From Aquifex sp964425585 (GTDB taxonomy: Bacteria > Aquificota > Aquificia > Aquificales > Aquificaceae), in assembly GCA_964425585.1 (NCBI GenBank), contig CAYRMG010000001.1:32024-96023 (forward strand): DNA of 64,000 nucleotides, given 5' to 3'. The notes beneath the pieces are model-generated. The model was not told the origin of the DNA, made no database searches, and saw only the letters and a program-made list of their open reading frames with translations. This document shows positions 24,180 to 33,113 of this stretch, in pieces. Position numbers and translations under genes: made by a program. Each line of letters starts with the position of its first letter. The stretch's first letter is position 1.

Positions 24180-25225
24180 TTGAGTTCGTTGGCTTTTGTA
24201 TAAGTTTGGGGTTTTGCCTGGAAAAAGTCCGTCTTTGTGTTGTTAATCTTTCTGAACTCATCAATCCACTTCATGGGGTTTTCCGTAATCTCGGGATATA
24301 TGGGCTCAAAACCTATCTGGGTTAATCTGAGGTTTCCGAGATACTTTATGTATCTCTCTATGAGAGTATCGTTAATTCCGAGAATCTGGTTCTGAGTGAC
24401 GTATTTCCCCCACTCAATTTCCTCATTTACCGCATACTTGAAGTATTCCCTTATCCATCTTTCCATCTCGGGACTAAAGAGGTCGGGATTTTCTTTTCTG
24501 AGCGTCTGGATAATATTTCTGAATAGTGTGACGTGAGTGAGTTCATCCCTGTTTATATACTTGATTTGTTGAACCGTGTTCCTCATCTTTCCTTGCCTGC
24601 CGAGGGTATAGAAGAAGGCAAATCCCGAGTAAAAGTATAGGCTTTCAAGGATATAATTTCCTATTACCGCTTTCAGGAAGTTCTCTTCGGTGGGCTTTCT
24701 TATAAACTCGTTGTAAATTTCCGCAACTACCCTGTTCCTGTCAAGGAGTCTTTCGTCTTCTCTCCAGTAGTTGTATATCTCATCCGCTTTAATCGGGTCA
24801 ACAACACTTTCAAGGATAAACTGGTATGAGTATGCGTGAATGGATTCTTGAAACTCTTGGGCGGTAATCGCCATCTCAACCTCGGGAGCTGTTATCATCC
24901 TCCCGAAGTCTTTTAGCATATCAACCTGAAAGGAGTCAAGCGCTATTAAAAAGGAAAGAACGAGTTCGTAAGCCCTCCTTTCGTAATCGCTGAGAAGCGT
25001 CTCGTATTGTTTTCTGTCCTCAAGCATCTGTATTTCTTCGGGTATCCAGAAATTCGTAAATCCCATGGTCTTGTATAACTCAAAAGCCCATTTATACTTA
25101 ATCTCGTTGAGCTCCAGTATATTTGTAGGATTTCCCTTTATTACTCTTCTCTTCTGAGCTTCCCTATCTCCCTGAGGGTTAAAGATAAGCTTCCTTTGGA
25201 AGGTTTTTTTTTCATTATCTATCAT
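24173..25225 (-). CDS. nrdB: Ribonucleotide reductase class I small subunit, intein-free
   Basis: The R2 protein, which holds the di-iron cofactor and tyrosyl radical for dNTP synthesis. Ligands line up with the E. coli pattern: D97, E127, H130, E194, E228, H231, and the radical tyrosine Y134. The C-terminal tail that docks to R1 is present. At 350 residues the frame is uninterrupted, whereas A. aeolicus VF5 nrdB is known to carry a 346-residue intein. The large subunit is not in the window. Shine-Dalgarno GGAGGTGGAG precedes the ATG. Overlaps ktrB by 7 bases. Confidence 0.95.
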   Translation of the reverse strand: MIDNEKKTFQRKLIFNPQGDREAQKRRVIKGNPTNILELNEIKYKWAFELYKTMGFTNFWIPEEIQMLEDRKQYETLLSDYERRAYELVLSFLIALDSFQVDMLKDFGRMITAPEVEMAITAQEFQESIHAYSYQFILESVVDPIKADEIYNYWREDERLLDRNRVVAEIYNEFIRKPTEENFLKAVIGNYILESLYFYSGFAFFYTLGRQGKMRNTVQQIKYINRDELTHVTLFRNIIQTLRKENPDLFSPEMERWIREYFKYAVNEEIEWGKYVTQNQILGINDTLIERYIKYLGNLRLTQIGFEPIYPEITENPMKWIDEFRKINNTKTDFFQAKPQTYTKANELKW

Positions 25226-25244
25226 TATGCTCCACCTCCACCCG

Positions 25245-25250
25245 TATTAT
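25245..25250 (+). promoter_or_regulatory. -10 box of cupin gene, probably leaderless
   Basis: TATTAT, 10 bases before the ATG at 25261, in a 35-base divergent gap; no Shine-Dalgarno. Confidence 0.4.
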
Positions 25251-25260
25251 TTTAAATCCT

Positions 25261-25578
25261 ATGGTGCAGATAAAGACTCTTGAAGAAAAATTCGGCGATA
25301 AGCCCACCGCTGAACTTGTCTACGAAGACGTAAACGCAAGGGTGGTTAGGTTTTACCTGAAAGGCGGTCAGGAGATAAAGCCCCATACCTCCCCTTCAAG
25401 CGTTTTTATAACTGTTCTGAAGGGCAAACTTATATTCCTTTCCGATGAAGGAGAAACAGAAGTTTCCCAGGGTTCAACGGTTTTTTACAAGCCCGAAGAA
25501 CGTCACGGTTTTAAAGCTGTTGAGGACTCGGTAGTTGAGGCCACGATAACGCCGAATCCTGCGGTAAGAAGAATCTAA
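25261..25578 (+). CDS. Cupin-domain protein
   Basis: 105-residue single cupin: conserved GGQEIKPHTSPSSVFITVLKG, split as GGQEIKPHTS and VFITVLKGKLIF (about 35-58), and the second motif GSTVFYKPEERHGFKAVED (about 71-89) with a histidine. It has one His in motif 1 (H42) and one in motif 2 (H83), so a metal site is possible but not canonical. No known substrate. It is followed after 13 bases by yaaA. Confidence 0.82.
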   Translation: MVQIKTLEEKFGDKPTAELVYEDVNARVVRFYLKGGQEIKPHTSPSSVFITVLKGKLIFLSDEGETEVSQGSTVFYKPEERHGFKAVEDSVVEATITPNPAVRRI

Positions 25579-25584
25579 TATAAT
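25579..25584 (+). promoter_or_regulatory. -10 box of yaaA, probably leaderless
   Basis: Perfect TATAAT, 7 bases before the ATG at 25592, with no Shine-Dalgarno. It overlaps the very end of the cupin gene. Confidence 0.5.
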
Positions 25585-25591
25585 CTTTTTT

Positions 25592-26275
25592 ATGATTTTT
25601 TACCTGCTTCCTTCCGAAGCAAAACAGTCCTCTATGGATTTGGTAAAGGATGAACTTTTCTCGGTTTGGGAATCAAAAGAACACAACAGGTTTCCCCAGC
25701 TAAATCCCTACAGGGAGGAGCTCATAAAATACTTTAATGTGAACACATCTCCCCTTGCTCCCGCTTGGAGAAGATATAAAGGCAAGTTCTGGGACAGTCT
25801 TGAGTTCTGGTGTCTTCCGCCTAAGGTTCAACAAAATATAAAGGATAGGGGGATTATACTTTCACCTCTATTCGGGATGTTGGGGGTTGAGGATTACATT
25901 CCGAAGTATAACCTATCTTACGAGGATGTATACAAGGGGAAAAAACTAAAGACCTTCTGGAAGGAAGTTCTGAAGGATATTACGGAAAATCTTTTGAACG
26001 AAGCTATCGTTTTTGATTTTCTTACATCCGAACAAAGGGAAACCGTGAGCTTTCCCGAAAATGCCAAGATAGTGAGATTTGAATACATAAAGGGGGATAA
26101 AAAGGTTATAAACCCTATGCCCCACAGGGCTTACACGCTTCGCTACATAGCGGAGTGGAACGTAAGTCCCGAAAACCTTGATAAGGTAAACTTCTACGAT
26201 TACAAGGTTGAAGATATAAAAAAGGAGGGAAACGTTACAAAGGTAATTATGAGAGGAGAGGGTAAATACATTTAA
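25592..26275 (+). CDS. yaaA: YaaA-family (DUF328) peroxide-stress protein
   Basis: 227 residues with the YaaA/UPF0246 hallmarks: LLPSEAKQ at the start, LSPLFGMLGVEDYIPKYNLS (about 90-109), then a C-terminal part with HRAYTLRYIAEWN near 177-189. YaaA proteins limit iron-driven oxidative damage and bind DNA in some species. The usual length is about 255, so it is slightly short. The start has its own TATAAT box and no Shine-Dalgarno. rtcA follows after 1 base. Confidence 0.8.
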   Translation: MIFYLLPSEAKQSSMDLVKDELFSVWESKEHNRFPQLNPYREELIKYFNVNTSPLAPAWRRYKGKFWDSLEFWCLPPKVQQNIKDRGIILSPLFGMLGVEDYIPKYNLSYEDVYKGKKLKTFWKEVLKDITENLLNEAIVFDFLTSEQRETVSFPENAKIVRFEYIKGDKKVINPMPHRAYTLRYIAEWNVSPENLDKVNFYDYKVEDIKKEGNVTKVIMRGEGKYI

Positions 26276-26276
26276 A

Positions 26277-27350
26277 ATGACCGAGTTTCTTGAGATTGAT
26301 GGCTCTTACGGAGAGGGCGGAGGCCAGATAGTCAGAACCGCACTTTTCTTGAGCACGCTCCTTAAGGTTCCCGTAAGGATATACAACATAAGAGCAAAAA
26401 GGGAAAAACCGGGTTTAAAGAGACAACATCTAAACATAGTAAAGCTTTTAAAAAGGCTTGCAAAGGCAAAGGTAAAGGGTGATGAGCTGGGTTCCGTTGA
26501 GCTTGAGTATATTCCCAAAAGATTAAAGCCCGGCTATTACGAGGTGAACTTTGATACCGCGGGTTCTATACCGCTTTTCTTCCAAACGATACTTCCCCTT
26601 TCCCTCTTTATTCCGGGTGAAACGGTTATAAAGGTAATAGGGGGAACAGATGTTCCCAAAAGCCCAACAATAGACTGGCTGAGGTTTGTATTCCTACCTT
26701 ACATTATGAACATTCCCGAGTTTATAAGAATTGAGGTCTTAAAAAGGGGATTTTATCCCAAAGGGGGCGGAATTGTTCAGCTTAGTGTAAGGACTTCCCT
26801 GAAGGAGGAGGTAAACGAGGTTTCAAAGATAAGGGAGATGTTAGGGAGCAGAATAAACCTGAACAGAACAAAGAGAGGAGATATAAAGAAAATTCACGTA
26901 TTTTCGGTAGCCCACGAGGAGCTCAGAGAGAGAAAGGTTGCGGAAAGACAAGCTAAGGGAGCGGTTGAAGCTTTGAGGGAACTGGGATATCCCGAGCCCG
27001 AAACCTACAGGCAATACGCACAGGCTAACTCCATAGGAACGAGTATAACCGTATGGCTGGAAGATACCGAGGGAAATATCCTCGGAGCTGATAACCTGGG
27101 CAAAAAGGGAAAACTTGCGGAAGTGGTAGGGGCGGAAGCGGTAAAAAAGCTTCACGAGGATTTCTCAACGGAAGCAACCCTTGACAGGCACCTTGCGGAC
27201 CATCTTATTCCCCTTATGGCTTTATTCGGTGGAAGCGTTAAAGTTCCCCGCTTTACGGGACACCTGCTTACGAATATATGGGTGTGTGAACAGTTCCTTG
27301 GAAAGGTATTTGAGCTAAATGAACGGGAAAGAGTTATAAGCGTTAAATGA
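26277..27350 (+). CDS. rtcA: RNA 3'-terminal phosphate cyclase
   Basis: RtcA converts RNA 3'-phosphate ends to 2',3'-cyclic phosphates using ATP. The 357-residue protein has the N-terminal GSYGEGGGQIVRTAL (about 9-23), RAKREKPGLKRQHLN, and the motif DRHLADHLIPLMALFGG with the catalytic histidine (about 301-317). No rtcB or rtcR gene is nearby. The start follows yaaA by 1 base. Its last 8 bases overlap the convergent thyX. Confidence 0.95.
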   Translation: MTEFLEIDGSYGEGGGQIVRTALFLSTLLKVPVRIYNIRAKREKPGLKRQHLNIVKLLKRLAKAKVKGDELGSVELEYIPKRLKPGYYEVNFDTAGSIPLFFQTILPLSLFIPGETVIKVIGGTDVPKSPTIDWLRFVFLPYIMNIPEFIRIEVLKRGFYPKGGGIVQLSVRTSLKEEVNEVSKIREMLGSRINLNRTKRGDIKKIHVFSVAHEELRERKVAERQAKGAVEALRELGYPEPETYRQYAQANSIGTSITVWLEDTEGNILGADNLGKKGKLAEVVGAEAVKKLHEDFSTEATLDRHLADHLIPLMALFGGSVKVPRFTGHLLTNIWVCEQFLGKVFELNERERVISVK

Positions 27351-28293
27351 TGTTTTTCCTGTCCGTTCCCCCGTATCCTACCATTTCCTTTATCGCATTT
27401 GCAAACTCCCTTATCTCTTTTTGAGCCCCTTCGTGGGTTCGTAAGGTTATAAAGTTGTCAAGACTTATCCTCGGGACAGTCCAGTAAAATCTCGTCTTCA
27501 TAAATTGGGGTAAAACACCCCTTGCCAGCTCTTTAGCCCCGCCGCAGCTTATTATCCTTTCGTAAAGCTCTATAGCCTCATTTATCAGCTTTCTGATTTC
27601 CTTTATAAACTCCTCACTCTCGGGAATGGGTTCATCAACGGAAGCCTGTTTGTTCTTTTGAGCCTGCTTTCTTATATACTCGGGGAGGTAGAACTCAAGG
27701 AACTCCGTTCCTACATACCTTTTTGAGACCTCGTTATAGGAACCGAAGCGGTGTCTCATCCATTGCCGTGCGACAAAGAGAGGACACTCAACAACGAACG
27801 TGTAAAAATCCATCTCCGTGCCGAGCTCCAGTTTATCAACAATTCCTATCCACCCCGAAGACGTTTCTCTTCTTTCTCTCACGTAAGTTTCGTCGCGTGT
27901 ATAAGGAATACTTTTAAGCTCTTCATCCTCTACATTTCCTTTTCTTTCAACGATGAAGTAAACCGTCGGAAAGTTCTTTTTAATTTTTTCCTTTACTTGT
28001 TCGGGAAGAAAATCCCAGGCGTTTATGGCGTTTCTCAAGTTCAAGAATATGTATCCCTTTGAGAAGTATGCTTGAAAGCTCGGATTATCAACTTTAAGCA
28101 TAAGGTTTATCCAGTCTTCCTTTTTTCCCTCAAATGCTATTATGTTGTGTTCAAAGGGTGAGGCATGTCTGTGCTTGAAAAGGTATCTTATGAGTCTCTT
28201 ATCCCTCAGTTCATCGGAATAGGTATCCTTAGCAAAGGATACCCTCGCACACCTTACCACCCTCTGGTCGGAACCCATAAGGTGAATCTTCAT
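27343..28293 (-). CDS. thyX: Flavin-dependent thymidylate synthase with insertion
   Basis: ThyX methylates dUMP using FAD and methylenetetrahydrofolate. The ThyX motif RHRFGSYNEVSKRY is at about 180-193, preceded by VARQWM, and the C-terminal RFYWTVPRISLDNFITLR is intact. It is 316 residues long; usual ThyX is about 210-250. The extra length is an insert of about 100 residues (about 56-160) between SPFEH (45-49) and the RHR motif. It overlaps the radical SAM gene by 4 bases. Folate genes folP, pabB, pabC and dcd in the window feed the same pathway. Confidence 0.93.
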   Translation of the reverse strand: MKIHLMGSDQRVVRCARVSFAKDTYSDELRDKRLIRYLFKHRHASPFEHNIIAFEGKKEDWINLMLKVDNPSFQAYFSKGYIFLNLRNAINAWDFLPEQVKEKIKKNFPTVYFIVERKGNVEDEELKSIPYTRDETYVRERRETSSGWIGIVDKLELGTEMDFYTFVVECPLFVARQWMRHRFGSYNEVSKRYVGTEFLEFYLPEYIRKQAQKNKQASVDEPIPESEEFIKEIRKLINEAIELYERIISCGGAKELARGVLPQFMKTRFYWTVPRISLDNFITLRTHEGAQKEIREFANAIKEMVGYGGTDRKNII

Positions 28294-29243
28294 ATCCTGT
28301 AATTGTAAAAGGGATACTTCTTTCCCTGGTAGCTATTTCTTCTTTCAAGCTCGTTTCTTATGGCTTGAATCACTCTGTTTTTATGCTTGTAGGTGCACCA
28401 CTCGGGTGCTATGAGTCTTTCCTCGTCCGTTTCTCCGGTAACCCTGTGAACAACCACATTAGGTGGAAGGAGTTCTATGACGTCCGCACAGTATTTTGCA
28501 TACTCCTCTAAAGAGAGAACCTCAAACTCACCGTTAATATACTGCTTTTCCATAACCGTTCCCTTTATGACGTGAAGGGGGTGAATCTTTATACCGTCAA
28601 CGGGAAGAGAGGCTATCAGCTTGGCGGTTTCTATGAAGTCCTCCCTTGTCTCTCCGGGGAGTCCTATTATCATATGGGCACATACCTTTAGATTTCTTCT
28701 TTTCGTCCTTAAAACCGCGTCAACGAAGTCCGAAACCCCGTGCTGTCTGTTTATACGCTTGAGCGTCTCAAAGTTTGCGCTCTGAAGACCATACTCAACC
28801 CATACCTCAAGACCTTTATTAGCGTATTCTTCAAGGAGGTCAAGAACCTCTTCGGGAACGCAATCGGGACGTGTTCCTATGTCTATTCCCACAACGTTTT
28901 CAAACTTAAGGGCTGTATCGTAATACTTCCTTAGTGTATCAAGGTCTCCGTATGTATTGGTATAGGATTGGTAATAAACGGTAAAGTATATATCCTCACC
29001 GTATTTCTTCTTAGCCCGTTCTATTCCTTCCTTTATCTGAAGTTCCAGGGGAACTATCGGGCTCAGCATAGAAGGTTTTGAGCCGTCATAACAGTAGGTG
29101 CATCCCCCTCTTCCTTTGGTTCCGTCTCTGTTGGGACATGTAAAGGGAAGAGCTACCGTAATTTTTTGAACCCTTTTTCCGAACCTGTCCTTAAAGTAGT
29201 CTTTAAGGGAGTAGTAAAGTCTCCTTTGGGTTTCCAGCTTCAT
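28290..29243 (-). CDS. Radical SAM protein, YhcC-like (TIGR01212 type)
   Basis: 317 residues. The iron-sulfur site is in LPFTCPNRDGTKGRGGCTYC with spacing CxxxxxxxxxxxCxxC, typical of the YhcC subgroup, followed by YQSYTNTY (about 109-116) and the GLPGETREDF and HPLHVIKGTVME motifs. The function of the family is uncertain; tRNA or protein modification has been suggested. It overlaps thyX by 4 bases and starts 22 bases after dnaA. Confidence 0.87.
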   Translation of the reverse strand: MKLETQRRLYYSLKDYFKDRFGKRVQKITVALPFTCPNRDGTKGRGGCTYCYDGSKPSMLSPIVPLELQIKEGIERAKKKYGEDIYFTVYYQSYTNTYGDLDTLRKYYDTALKFENVVGIDIGTRPDCVPEEVLDLLEEYANKGLEVWVEYGLQSANFETLKRINRQHGVSDFVDAVLRTKRRNLKVCAHMIIGLPGETREDFIETAKLIASLPVDGIKIHPLHVIKGTVMEKQYINGEFEVLSLEEYAKYCADVIELLPPNVVVHRVTGETDEERLIAPEWCTYKHKNRVIQAIRNELERRNSYQGKKYPFYNYRI

Positions 29244-29265
29244 CTTAAATAAAGATATTTAAGCT

Positions 29266-30459
29266 TTATAGTTTTTCCATTGCCTGTTTTTCAAGAAAAG
29301 CAAGAAGGTGCCTGAACTTTCTGTCCCTTTTTTTCCTTTCTTCAACCTTTCTTATGGCATGTATTACCGTTGTGTGGTCTTTTCTCTTGAAAGCCCTCGC
29401 TATCTCTATAAGGCTTGCCATGCATACCTTCCTGCATAGATACATCGCAACGTGTTTTGCTTCGCTTATTCGTTTACTCCTCTTTTCCGAAAGCAGTTCC
29501 TCTGCCTTCAGGGCATAGTAGTTTGCAACAAACTCTATTATTTTCTCAACCTTGCTTTTTTCCTCCTTCTTTTCGGGAACCGCGCTCAGACCTTTTAACT
29601 TTATAAGCTTTATCCTTCCTTCTATCTCCCTTACGTTCTTCGTGTTTTCCAGAAGGTATTTTACTACCTCACCTTTCGGTTCTAAGCCGAACTCCTTTAG
29701 CTTTTCCTTTATTATTTTGAGCTTTGTTTCCGTGTCAAGTTCTATCTCAACGAGTATACCCCCTTCAAATCTGCTCACAAGTCTGTCTGAAACTCCGTTC
29801 AGCTTCTGGGGATGTCTGTCTGATGCGAGAATTATCTGCTTTTCTAAGATGTAAAGGGTATTAAATATATGGAAGAACTCAAGCTGGGTTCTTTCCTTTC
29901 CCGAGAGGAATTGAACATCATCAAGAAGAAGAAGGTCAACACTTTTGTATCTATTCCTGAATTCGTTAATTCTTCCCTCCCTGAGGTAGTTTACCATTTC
30001 GTCCGCAAAGTCGTTTGCCGAGGAGTATATTACGCGGTATCCCCGTTTTTTTGCCTCGTTTCCTATCGCCTGAAGGAGGTGGGTCTTCCCGGTTCCCACG
30101 CTTCCGTAAATAAATACGGGGTTGTATAGATACCCGAGATTTTCAAGGGCTTCCTTCACAACCTCGTAGGCAAACCTGTTCCCTTTTCCCACTATGAAGT
30201 TATCAAAGGTATACCTGGGATTCAAGAAGTCCCTTATCTCTTCCCTTTTCCTTTCTTCCTTGTTCTCTATTCTTACCGCTTTCCTGTATTCCTCCTCAAG
30301 GAAGTTCTCAACTAACGTGTAGAGCCAGCTTTTATATTCCTCGTTCGGGGCTACGAATACAAAGAGATTTCCCTCCTTCCTTATCTCAAATTTTTTTAAA
30401 AACTCCTCTGCGTATTCATCTATACTCTCAATCTTCTTTATCAGCTCACCGAGTTCCAT
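29266..30459 (-). CDS. dnaA: Chromosomal replication initiator DnaA
   Basis: 397 residues. The AAA+ domain has Walker A GSVGTGKT (119-126), Walker B LLLLDDVQ (about 175-182) and sensor regions. The C-terminal DNA-binding domain carries the DnaA signature LIEIARAFKRKDHTTVIHAI (about 349-368). The short linker domain is usual for Aquificae. No cluster of DnaA boxes flanks the gene, so oriC is probably elsewhere or not recognisable by eye. The gene is followed by the radical SAM and thyX genes, not by dnaN. Confidence 0.98.
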   Translation of the reverse strand: MELGELIKKIESIDEYAEEFLKKFEIRKEGNLFVFVAPNEEYKSWLYTLVENFLEEEYRKAVRIENKEERKREEIRDFLNPRYTFDNFIVGKGNRFAYEVVKEALENLGYLYNPVFIYGSVGTGKTHLLQAIGNEAKKRGYRVIYSSANDFADEMVNYLREGRINEFRNRYKSVDLLLLDDVQFLSGKERTQLEFFHIFNTLYILEKQIILASDRHPQKLNGVSDRLVSRFEGGILVEIELDTETKLKIIKEKLKEFGLEPKGEVVKYLLENTKNVREIEGRIKLIKLKGLSAVPEKKEEKSKVEKIIEFVANYYALKAEELLSEKRSKRISEAKHVAMYLCRKVCMASLIEIARAFKRKDHTTVIHAIRKVEERKKRDRKFRHLLAFLEKQAMEKL

Positions 30460-30548
30460 CCGTAGGAAAATGATTATGAAATAGAAGGAGAAAAAGGAGG
30501 ATATGAGTTTAATGAGTATTTCAAATACCTTTTATACTCAAACCTAAG

Positions 30549-31559
30549 TTATTTAAAAAGCTTCAAAAATTTATCCTTTTCCACAGGAGGTATTTCAAGG
30601 ACTTTCAGGTTTTCAAGTAGGTGCTCTTTCCTGCTCATTCCTATGAGGTAGGTTCCTACACCCGGAGTGCTTCTTACAAATTGAATCGCTACGTGAACGT
30701 CGTTATCAAGACCGAAAAACTCTTTCAGGGAATCCGGAACCCTTCCTATTACGTTTCCCTGGTATATGGTTGCGCTTATGTATGTGTATATACCGAGTTC
30801 CCGAGAGGCTTCAAGGGTGGATAATTCCTTTCCGTTAACCTTTTGGTTCTTTAAGGTAAAGGCTTCGGGCATTCCGAGGTTATAGGGAAGTTGTATAAAC
30901 TTAAAGTGATTCTCATCTCCCGCGATGCTTTTTGCTATCTCAACGAGTTCCGAAAGGTTCAAATACTGCCTTGAAGCCGGGGTGAGTCTAAATCCGTGCC
31001 ACGTGGCAAGCCCGTAATACCTGAGCTTACCTTCCTGAACTTTTTCTTCAAGAAGTTCAAAGCACTCCTTTATCTTTCGGTTGAATTTTTCCCTGTCAAG
31101 GTAAAGAAGCTGTTCTTCGGGATTGTGCAGAAAGTAGATGTCTATGTATCGGGTGTTCATATTCTCAAGACTTTTGTTGAAGCACCACTCTATGAACTCC
31201 CTTCCGAGGTAATGTCCTTGGGGAGTCATCTCGGAAAGATTTATTATTCCCGTCTTTACGAAATTCTTTTCAAAATACTCCTTGGGGTCTTCGTTGCTTT
31301 CAACATCGTAAGGTATGTATCCCCCCTTCGTTGAAACGATAACCTTCTCCCTTCCCACATCTTTTAAAACCCTTCCGACAACCCTCTCGCTCTTCATATA
31401 CCGGTAGTTGATAGCTGTATCCACCACGTTTATGCCTTTCTCCACCGCAAGCTTTATGGTTTCGTAATACCTTCTGTCGGTCTCTTCGTCAAGCTCACCC
31501 AGGTAAGTTCCGACTCCCATTTCGGAAAGCTTCATTCCCTCAAACTCTTTGTAAAGCAT
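30549..31559 (-). CDS. Aldo/keto reductase family protein
   Basis: 336 residues with the (beta/alpha)8 aldo-keto reductase pattern: catalytic Asp in DTAINYRY (about 46-53) with the Tyr, Lys in STKGGYIPYD and His in IYFLHNPEEQ. The C-terminal SMSRKEHLLENL-like cofactor region is seen as GMSRKEHLLENLK. Substrate unknown. The function is not shown by neighbours; it is divergent from purH with 33 bases between starts. Confidence 0.87.
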   Translation of the reverse strand: MLYKEFEGMKLSEMGVGTYLGELDEETDRRYYETIKLAVEKGINVVDTAINYRYMKSERVVGRVLKDVGREKVIVSTKGGYIPYDVESNEDPKEYFEKNFVKTGIINLSEMTPQGHYLGREFIEWCFNKSLENMNTRYIDIYFLHNPEEQLLYLDREKFNRKIKECFELLEEKVQEGKLRYYGLATWHGFRLTPASRQYLNLSELVEIAKSIAGDENHFKFIQLPYNLGMPEAFTLKNQKVNGKELSTLEASRELGIYTYISATIYQGNVIGRVPDSLKEFFGLDNDVHVAIQFVRSTPGVGTYLIGMSRKEHLLENLKVLEIPPVEKDKFLKLFK

Positions 31560-31579
31560 AGCTTTAATGATTTTATTTT

Positions 31580-31585
31580 TAAAAT
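31580..31585 (+). promoter_or_regulatory. -10 box of purH, probably leaderless
   Basis: TAAAAT, 7 bases before the ATG at 31593, with no Shine-Dalgarno; the divergent gap is only 33 bases. Confidence 0.35.
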
Positions 31586-31592
31586 TGTTTAA

Positions 31593-33113
31593 ATGAAAGC
31601 GTTAATATCAGTTTACAAAAAAGAGGGGATAGAAAAGCTTGCCGAGGAGCTGAGTAATCTCGGATATGAAATCGTATCAACCGGAGGAACCGCGAAATAC
31701 CTTAAGGAAAGAGGTATTAAAGTTAAGGAAGTGTCGGAAATTACAGAGTTTCCCGAAATTCTTGAGGGAAGGGTAAAAACACTTCATCCCAAAATTCACG
31801 GAGGAATACTCTACAGGGATTGGGTTGAAAAGGACAAAGAGGAAATAAAGAAGATGGGGATAGAACCCATAAATGTCGTTGTTGTAAATCTCTACCCCTT
31901 TGAGGAAAAATTAAGGGAAGGTCTTGAGGATAGGGAGCTTATGGAGTTTATTGATATTGGAGGTCCGACGCTTATCAGGGCTTCCGCCAAGAATTTCTTC
32001 AGGGTTGTTGTTCTGGTTGACCCAGAGGATTACGACTGGGTGATTGAAAAGCTAAAAAAAGGGAAGCTTTCCCTTCAAGATAGGGCATACCTTGCCTGGA
32101 AGGCTTTTTCACACACCGCTTACTACGACGGTGTTATATCCCAGGCCTTTAAGAAACTCTACTCAATAGAAAGCTTTAATAAGGAGGAGGCACTTCCCTT
32201 AAAACTTAAAAAGAAACTTAGATACGGAGAAAATCCCCATCAAAGGGGATTCCTTTACGAGAATCCTCTTGAGGACATAGGAATAACAAAGGCTGATGTT
32301 CTTCAAGGAAAGGAGATGTCCTTTAACAACTACCTTGATGCGGACTCCGCGGTAAGGCTTGTTCTTGAGTTTCCGAACCAAACGGTGTGTGCGATTATAA
32401 AGCATAACAACCCCTGCGGTGTAGCGGTTGCAGGTAGTGTAAGGGAAGCCTTCTTGAGGGCAAAGGAATCGGACCCCGTTTCCGCCTTCGGGGGTATCGT
32501 CGCTTTTAATGACAAGGTTGATACACAAACCGCAAAGGAACTCACGTCTATGTTTCTTGAAGTTGTGATAGCTCCCGACTACGAAGAGGGAGCCCTCATG
32601 GAGCTATCTAAGAAAAAGAATCTCAGAGTTCTCAGATTTTACGGACTCCAAAATAGTTTTGATGTGAAAAAAGTAAGCGGCGGTTATCTTCTTCAGGATG
32701 AGGACACGGTTCTTTACGAAAGGCTTGAGGTTGTGACAAAAAAGGAACCAACCGCTGAAGAGATGGACGACCTTATATTCGCCTACAAGGTTGTAAAACA
32801 CACGAAATCAAATGCTGTAGTCATAGCAAAGGACGGAAGAACTCTCGGTATAGGTTCGGGAAATGTCTCAAGGGTTGATAGCCTCAAGTGTGCAATAAAT
32901 AAAGCTAAGGAGTTCGGTTTTGACCTCAAGGGTGCGGTAGTTGCCTCTGAGGCATTCTTCCCATTCAGGGACAGTATAGATATCATGGCGAAGGAGGGAA
33001 TAAGTGCTGTAATTCAGCCCGGAGGCTCAATAAGGGATAAAGAAGTGATTGAGGCCTGCAATGAACACGGCATAGCAATGGTGTTCACAGGTTTGAGACA
33101 TTTCAAACATTAA
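31593..33113 (+). CDS. purH: Bifunctional AICAR transformylase/IMP cyclohydrolase
   Basis: The last two steps of purine synthesis. The N-terminal IMP cyclohydrolase domain (about 1-190) has STGGTAKYL (29-37) and GRVKTLHPKIHGGIL (about 59-73). The C-terminal transformylase domain has RYGENPHQRG, IIKHNNPCG with the catalytic lysine and histidine (about 266-274), and SEAFFPFRDS near the end. 506 residues is normal. Its last 11 bases overlap convergent thiE. Confidence 0.98.
   Translation: MKALISVYKKEGIEKLAEELSNLGYEIVSTGGTAKYLKERGIKVKEVSEITEFPEILEGRVKTLHPKIHGGILYRDWVEKDKEEIKKMGIEPINVVVVNLYPFEEKLREGLEDRELMEFIDIGGPTLIRASAKNFFRVVVLVDPEDYDWVIEKLKKGKLSLQDRAYLAWKAFSHTAYYDGVISQAFKKLYSIESFNKEEALPLKLKKKLRYGENPHQRGFLYENPLEDIGITKADVLQGKEMSFNNYLDADSAVRLVLEFPNQTVCAIIKHNNPCGVAVAGSVREAFLRAKESDPVSAFGGIVAFNDKVDTQTAKELTSMFLEVVIAPDYEEGALMELSKKKNLRVLRFYGLQNSFDVKKVSGGYLLQDEDTVLYERLEVVTKKEPTAEEMDDLIFAYKVVKHTKSNAVVIAKDGRTLGIGSGNVSRVDSLKCAINKAKEFGFDLKGAVVASEAFFPFRDSIDIMAKEGISAVIQPGGSIRDKEVIEACNEHGIAMVFTGLRHFKH

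Noticed and set aside
30460..30548. Candidate oriC next to dnaA, and a 14-codon ORF (30503-30547) with a Shine-Dalgarno
   Set aside because: No cluster of TTATCCACA-like DnaA boxes or AT-rich repeats seen here. The tiny ORF is antisense to the flanking genes and may be chance.
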